Source of the DNA: an uncultured Collinsella sp.
GTDB lineage: Bacteria > Actinomycetota > Coriobacteriia > Coriobacteriales > Coriobacteriaceae
Reading direction: 5' to 3'
DNA length: 33,319 bases
Assembly: GCA_958370325.1 (NCBI GenBank)
Contig: CATXJW010000023.1
Span: 1-33,319, forward strand
Position 1 is the stretch's first letter; each line of letters begins with the position of its first letter. Both the position numbers and the translations under genes were made by a program. Shown piece after piece: positions 30,397 through 33,319 of this stretch. Below the pieces are notes generated by a model that did not search any database, was not told the DNA's origin, and saw nothing but the letters and a program-made list of their open reading frames with translations.

Positions 30397-33138
30397 GTGG
30401 CAGACGATATCAACAACAACGAGGGTGTGGACGAGGCCGGCGACGCCGGCATGCCCGATGATCTGAAGCGCCTGCTTGCCCGCGCTGAGCAGGGCGAGGA
30501 CGGCGATCCGGATGCCTATAACCCCGATGCCGATGATGATGAGGAAGAGGAAGACGACGCCGAGCTCGAGGAGAGCTTTGGCGAAGTCGACCGTGGCGCC
30601 TCGGCGGGCGAGGATATCAACGGTGGTCAGCTCCAGATTTCGGAGTTCGGCCGCGAGATGAAGCAGTCGTTCATCGAGTACTCGATGTCGGTCATCACGG
30701 CGCGCGCCCTGCCGGACGTGCGCGATGGCTTAAAGCCGGTGCACCGTCGCATCCTGTACGCAATGAACGAGAGCGGCATCTACCCCAACCGTCCGCACAA
30801 GAAGTCGGCCTGGACGGTCGGCGAAGTTATCGGTAAGTACCATCCGCACGGCGACTTCGCGGTCTATGAAGCCATGGTCCGCCTGGCACAGTGGTTCTCC
30901 ATGCGCACGCCGCTCATCGACGGTCACGGCAACTTCGGCAACATCGACGGCGACGGCGCCGCCGCCATGCGTTACACCGAGAGCCGCCTGGCAAAGCCCG
31001 CCATGGAGCTCCTGCGTGACCTACAGAAGGACACCGTCGACTGGCAGCCCAACTACGACGAGTCGCTCGCCGAGCCCGTGGCACTGCCTGCGCGCTTCCC
31101 CAACTTGCTGGTCAACGGCAGCCAGGGCATCGCCGTCGGCATGGCCACCAACATCGCCCCGCACAACCTCACCGAGGCGATCGAGGCCACCTGCTACCTG
31201 ATCGACAATCCCGGCGCCACCGTCGACGAACTCATGCAGATTATGCCCGGTCCGGACTTCCCCACCGGCGCCATCATCATGGGCAGCGCCGGCATCAAAC
31301 AGAGTTACGAGACCGGCCGCGGCTCCATCACCGTGCGTGCCAAGGCTCATGTGGAGTCCACCAAGACCGGCCGTAGCCGCCTGGTCTTTACCGAGATTCC
31401 CTATATGGTCAACAAGGGCACCCTGCAGGAGAAGATCGCCCAGCTCGTCAACGACAAGCGCATCGAGGGTATCTCGGATATGCGCGATGAGTCCAACCAG
31501 AAGGGTATCCGTCTGGTCATCGAACTCAAGAAGGGCGTCATCCCGCAGGTCGTACTCAACAACCTGTACAAGTACACCTCGTTGCAGACGACCTTTGGCG
31601 CCAACAACCTGGCGCTTGTCAACGGCGTTCCCAAATGCCTGAGCCTGCGCGAGATGCTGCAACACTACATCGACCACCAGGTTGACGTCGTCACCCGCCG
31701 CACCCGCTTTGACCTCAAGAAGGCCCAGGCGCGTGCCCATATCCTCGAGGGCTACCTGATGGCTCTCGACCATATCGACGAGGTTATCAGCATCATCCGC
31801 TCCTCTCAGACCGACTCCGAGGCCAGCAGCCGCCTGATCGAGCGCTTTGGCTTTACGCCCGAGCAGACTACGGCCATCCTCGAGATGAAGCTGCGCCGCC
31901 TGACCGGCCTGGAACGCGACAAGATTCAGGAAGAGCTGGACGGCCTGCGCCGCGCCATCGCCTACTACGAGGACCTGTTGGCGCACGAGGAGAAAATCCT
32001 GGGCGTCATTAAGGAAGAGATGCGCGAGATTTCCAAGAAGTTCGGCGACAAGCGCCGCACCGAGATCAGCCATGTCGAGAAGGACCTGGACGTCGAAGAT
32101 CTGATTGCCGACGAGGACATGGTCGTGACCATCACCCACACCGGCTACGTCAAGCGCATCCCGGTGGCTGCCTACCGCGCGCAGAAGCGCGGCGGCAAGG
32201 GCGTGTCGGGCGTCAACCTCAAAGAGGACGACGTTATCGACGAGATGTTTATCGCGTCCACGCACGAGTACGTGCTGTTCTTCTCGAGCAAGGGTAAAGT
32301 CTATCGCCTGAAGGTGCACGAGCTGCCGGTTGGCACGCGCCAGGCGCGCGGCACCGCAATCGTCAACCTGCTGCCTTTCGAGGAGGGCGAGAAGATCGCG
32401 AGCGTCATCAGCTGCCGCGAGTTCCCCGCCGACGAGTATCTGATGTTTGCCACCAAGAGCGGCATGGTCAAGAAGACCGTGATGAGCGCCTACGACCGTA
32501 GCCGCCGCGACGGCCTGATCGCCATCAACCTGAGGGACGACGACGCACTGCTCGCCGTACGTCGCGTGCGCGAGGGCGACAAGATCATCATGGCAACCAC
32601 CGCGGGCAAGGCGATTATGTTCCCCGAGGACCAGGTGCGCGCCACCGGTCGCGATACCAGCGGCGTCCGCGGTATTGGCATGAAGGAAGGCGTGAGCGTT
32701 CTTGGTATGGAGATTACCAACGGTAACGGCGACCTGTTCGTCATTACCGAGCGCGGCTACGGCAAACGCACGCCGGTTGCGGACTACCCGGAGCAGAACC
32801 GCGGCGGCCAGGGTGTCTACACCATCCAAATGACCGAGCGTAAGGGTAACCTCGCGGCCATGAAGACGGTGGGCCCGCAGCACGAGCTGTTCATCGTGAC
32901 GGAAGGCGCGACGGTCATTCGCGTCAAGACCGATGAGATTAGCCAGACTGGCCGCGCTACCCAGGGCGTCAAGATGATGACCGTCGACGACAACGACCGC
33001 ATCTGCGCCGTAGCCCGCATGACGGCCGCCAAGGAGAAGCCCGAAGGCGAAGCCACGGAAGACGGCTCTGCTCCCGAGGAAACCCCTGTCGACCTAGGCG
33101 ACGGCAACGACATGCCAGAAGATCTCCTCGACGAGTAA
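30397..33138 (+). CDS. gyrA: DNA gyrase subunit A
   Basis: The 913-residue breakage-reunion subunit of gyrase. Residues 1 to about 78 are an acidic extension (DDDEEEEDDAELEE near 46-59) not found in standard GyrA. The winged-helix domain then begins at QISEFGREMKQSF. The catalytic Tyr is Y193 (AAAMRYTESRL). The quinolone-resistance region reads HPHGDFAVYE: Phe154 is at the place of E. coli Ser83 and Glu158 at Asp87. The coiled-coil gate and the C-terminal pinwheel follow, with the GyrA box QKRGGKG at 596-602 needed for DNA wrapping and supercoiling. The tail is acidic. The start is GTG at 30397 after AGGAGGTAAC. Confidence 0.98.
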   Translation: MADDINNNEGVDEAGDAGMPDDLKRLLARAEQGEDGDPDAYNPDADDDEEEEDDAELEESFGEVDRGASAGEDINGGQLQISEFGREMKQSFIEYSMSVITARALPDVRDGLKPVHRRILYAMNESGIYPNRPHKKSAWTVGEVIGKYHPHGDFAVYEAMVRLAQWFSMRTPLIDGHGNFGNIDGDGAAAMRYTESRLAKPAMELLRDLQKDTVDWQPNYDESLAEPVALPARFPNLLVNGSQGIAVGMATNIAPHNLTEAIEATCYLIDNPGATVDELMQIMPGPDFPTGAIIMGSAGIKQSYETGRGSITVRAKAHVESTKTGRSRLVFTEIPYMVNKGTLQEKIAQLVNDKRIEGISDMRDESNQKGIRLVIELKKGVIPQVVLNNLYKYTSLQTTFGANNLALVNGVPKCLSLREMLQHYIDHQVDVVTRRTRFDLKKAQARAHILEGYLMALDHIDEVISIIRSSQTDSEASSRLIERFGFTPEQTTAILEMKLRRLTGLERDKIQEELDGLRRAIAYYEDLLAHEEKILGVIKEEMREISKKFGDKRRTEISHVEKDLDVEDLIADEDMVVTITHTGYVKRIPVAAYRAQKRGGKGVSGVNLKEDDVIDEMFIASTHEYVLFFSSKGKVYRLKVHELPVGTRQARGTAIVNLLPFEEGEKIASVISCREFPADEYLMFATKSGMVKKTVMSAYDRSRRDGLIAINLRDDDALLAVRRVREGDKIIMATTAGKAIMFPEDQVRATGRDTSGVRGIGMKEGVSVLGMEITNGNGDLFVITERGYGKRTPVADYPEQNRGGQGVYTIQMTERKGNLAAMKTVGPQHELFIVTEGATVIRVKTDEISQTGRATQGVKMMTVDDNDRICAVARMTAAKEKPEGEATEDGSAPEETPVDLGDGNDMPEDLLDE

Positions 33139-33178
33139 GAGACCCTAGCTGGTAAAAAATATCAGACCCCATATATCG

Positions 33179-33211
33179 GCGGTCGGCGCACTGCGCGCCG
33201 ACCGCTTTTTT
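33179..33211 (+). terminator. intrinsic terminator of gyrA
   Basis: A perfect 11-bp GC-rich stem (33179-33189 with 33195-33205) with loop ACTGC is followed by T6. It lies 40 nt after the gyrA stop. Confidence 0.93.
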
Positions 33212-33284
33212 GAAAATCTTTGAACCCCACGTCGGCCCCGGCTGCCCGGCGGCATGCGAAGTCGATCGCGAGTTCCGCACGAGC

Positions 33285-33309
33285 CGGAGAGCACTTAATG
33301 TGCTCTCCG
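33285..33309. other. hairpin at the right edge of the window
   Basis: A perfect 10-bp stem (33285-33294 with 33300-33309) with loop TTAAT. No T-run is visible before the window ends, so whether it is a terminator, part of an RNA gene or a repeat cannot be decided. Nothing else is recognised in 33212-33319. Confidence 0.5.
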
Positions 33310-33319
33310 TGCGAGCAGG

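Noticed and set aside
31021..32883. 620-codon minus-strand frame opposite gyrA
   Set aside because: Open because of the GC-rich third positions of gyrA; low-complexity translation and no start signals.

Overview
The window is the replication-origin region of a high-GC actinobacterial chromosome, most likely a member of the Coriobacteriia and probably Collinsella or a close relative. The main evidence is gene order. Leftward from the origin run rpmH-rnpA-yidD-yidC-khpB(jag)-rsmG-parA-parB. Rightward run dnaA-dnaN-recF-dciA-gyrB-gyrA, the actinobacterial order. One gene sits between rpmH and dnaA that is not normally there: a GHKL-type ATPase joined by a Gln/Pro/Tyr-rich linker to a winged helix. 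The genus call is inference; no rRNA gene is present.

Layout. 1-2120: purB (minus), a stretch of tRNA-derived repeats, and tRNA-Gly(CCC) with its own promoter and terminator (minus). 2375-5806: a large LPATG-anchored surface adhesin with a thioester head and about six Cna_B/SpaA-like stalk domains. 5873-9310: a small membrane protein and a multi-membrane M28-peptidase-like protein split by a long acidic insert (minus). 9509-11435: two overlapping WYL regulators (plus), meeting head-on a fused DnaQ-like exonuclease/DinG helicase and ddl (minus, 11432-15285). 15371-16423: rlmN (plus). 16621-21660: the leftward ribosome/RNase P/membrane-insertion/partition cluster. It carries three perfect parS sites between parA and rsmG, and a small membrane protein coupled to parB.

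Origin. 21661-22005 and 25099-25336 look like the two lobes of a bipartite oriC. Both contain repeats of the type AGTTTTCAACAG, which I read as a lineage-specific DnaA box (canonical TTATCCACA), and they share a 17-nt repeat. The dnaA-dnaN lobe ends in a box, a DnaA-trio-like run and an AT-rich unwinding segment just before dnaN. DnaA itself has changes in its box-recognition signature (GNRNHSTV where GRDHTTV is usual), which could go with the altered box.

Right side. dnaN, recF and dciA are tightly packed and end at a strong intrinsic terminator. gyrB and gyrA follow, separated by a long imperfect hairpin. GyrA has an acidic N-terminal extension of about 71 residues and Phe at the position of E. 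coli Ser83, a classic quinolone-resistance position. Genes on both sides of the origin point away from it, so they are co-directional with replication. Most long antisense reading frames here are GC-bias shadows and are omitted.
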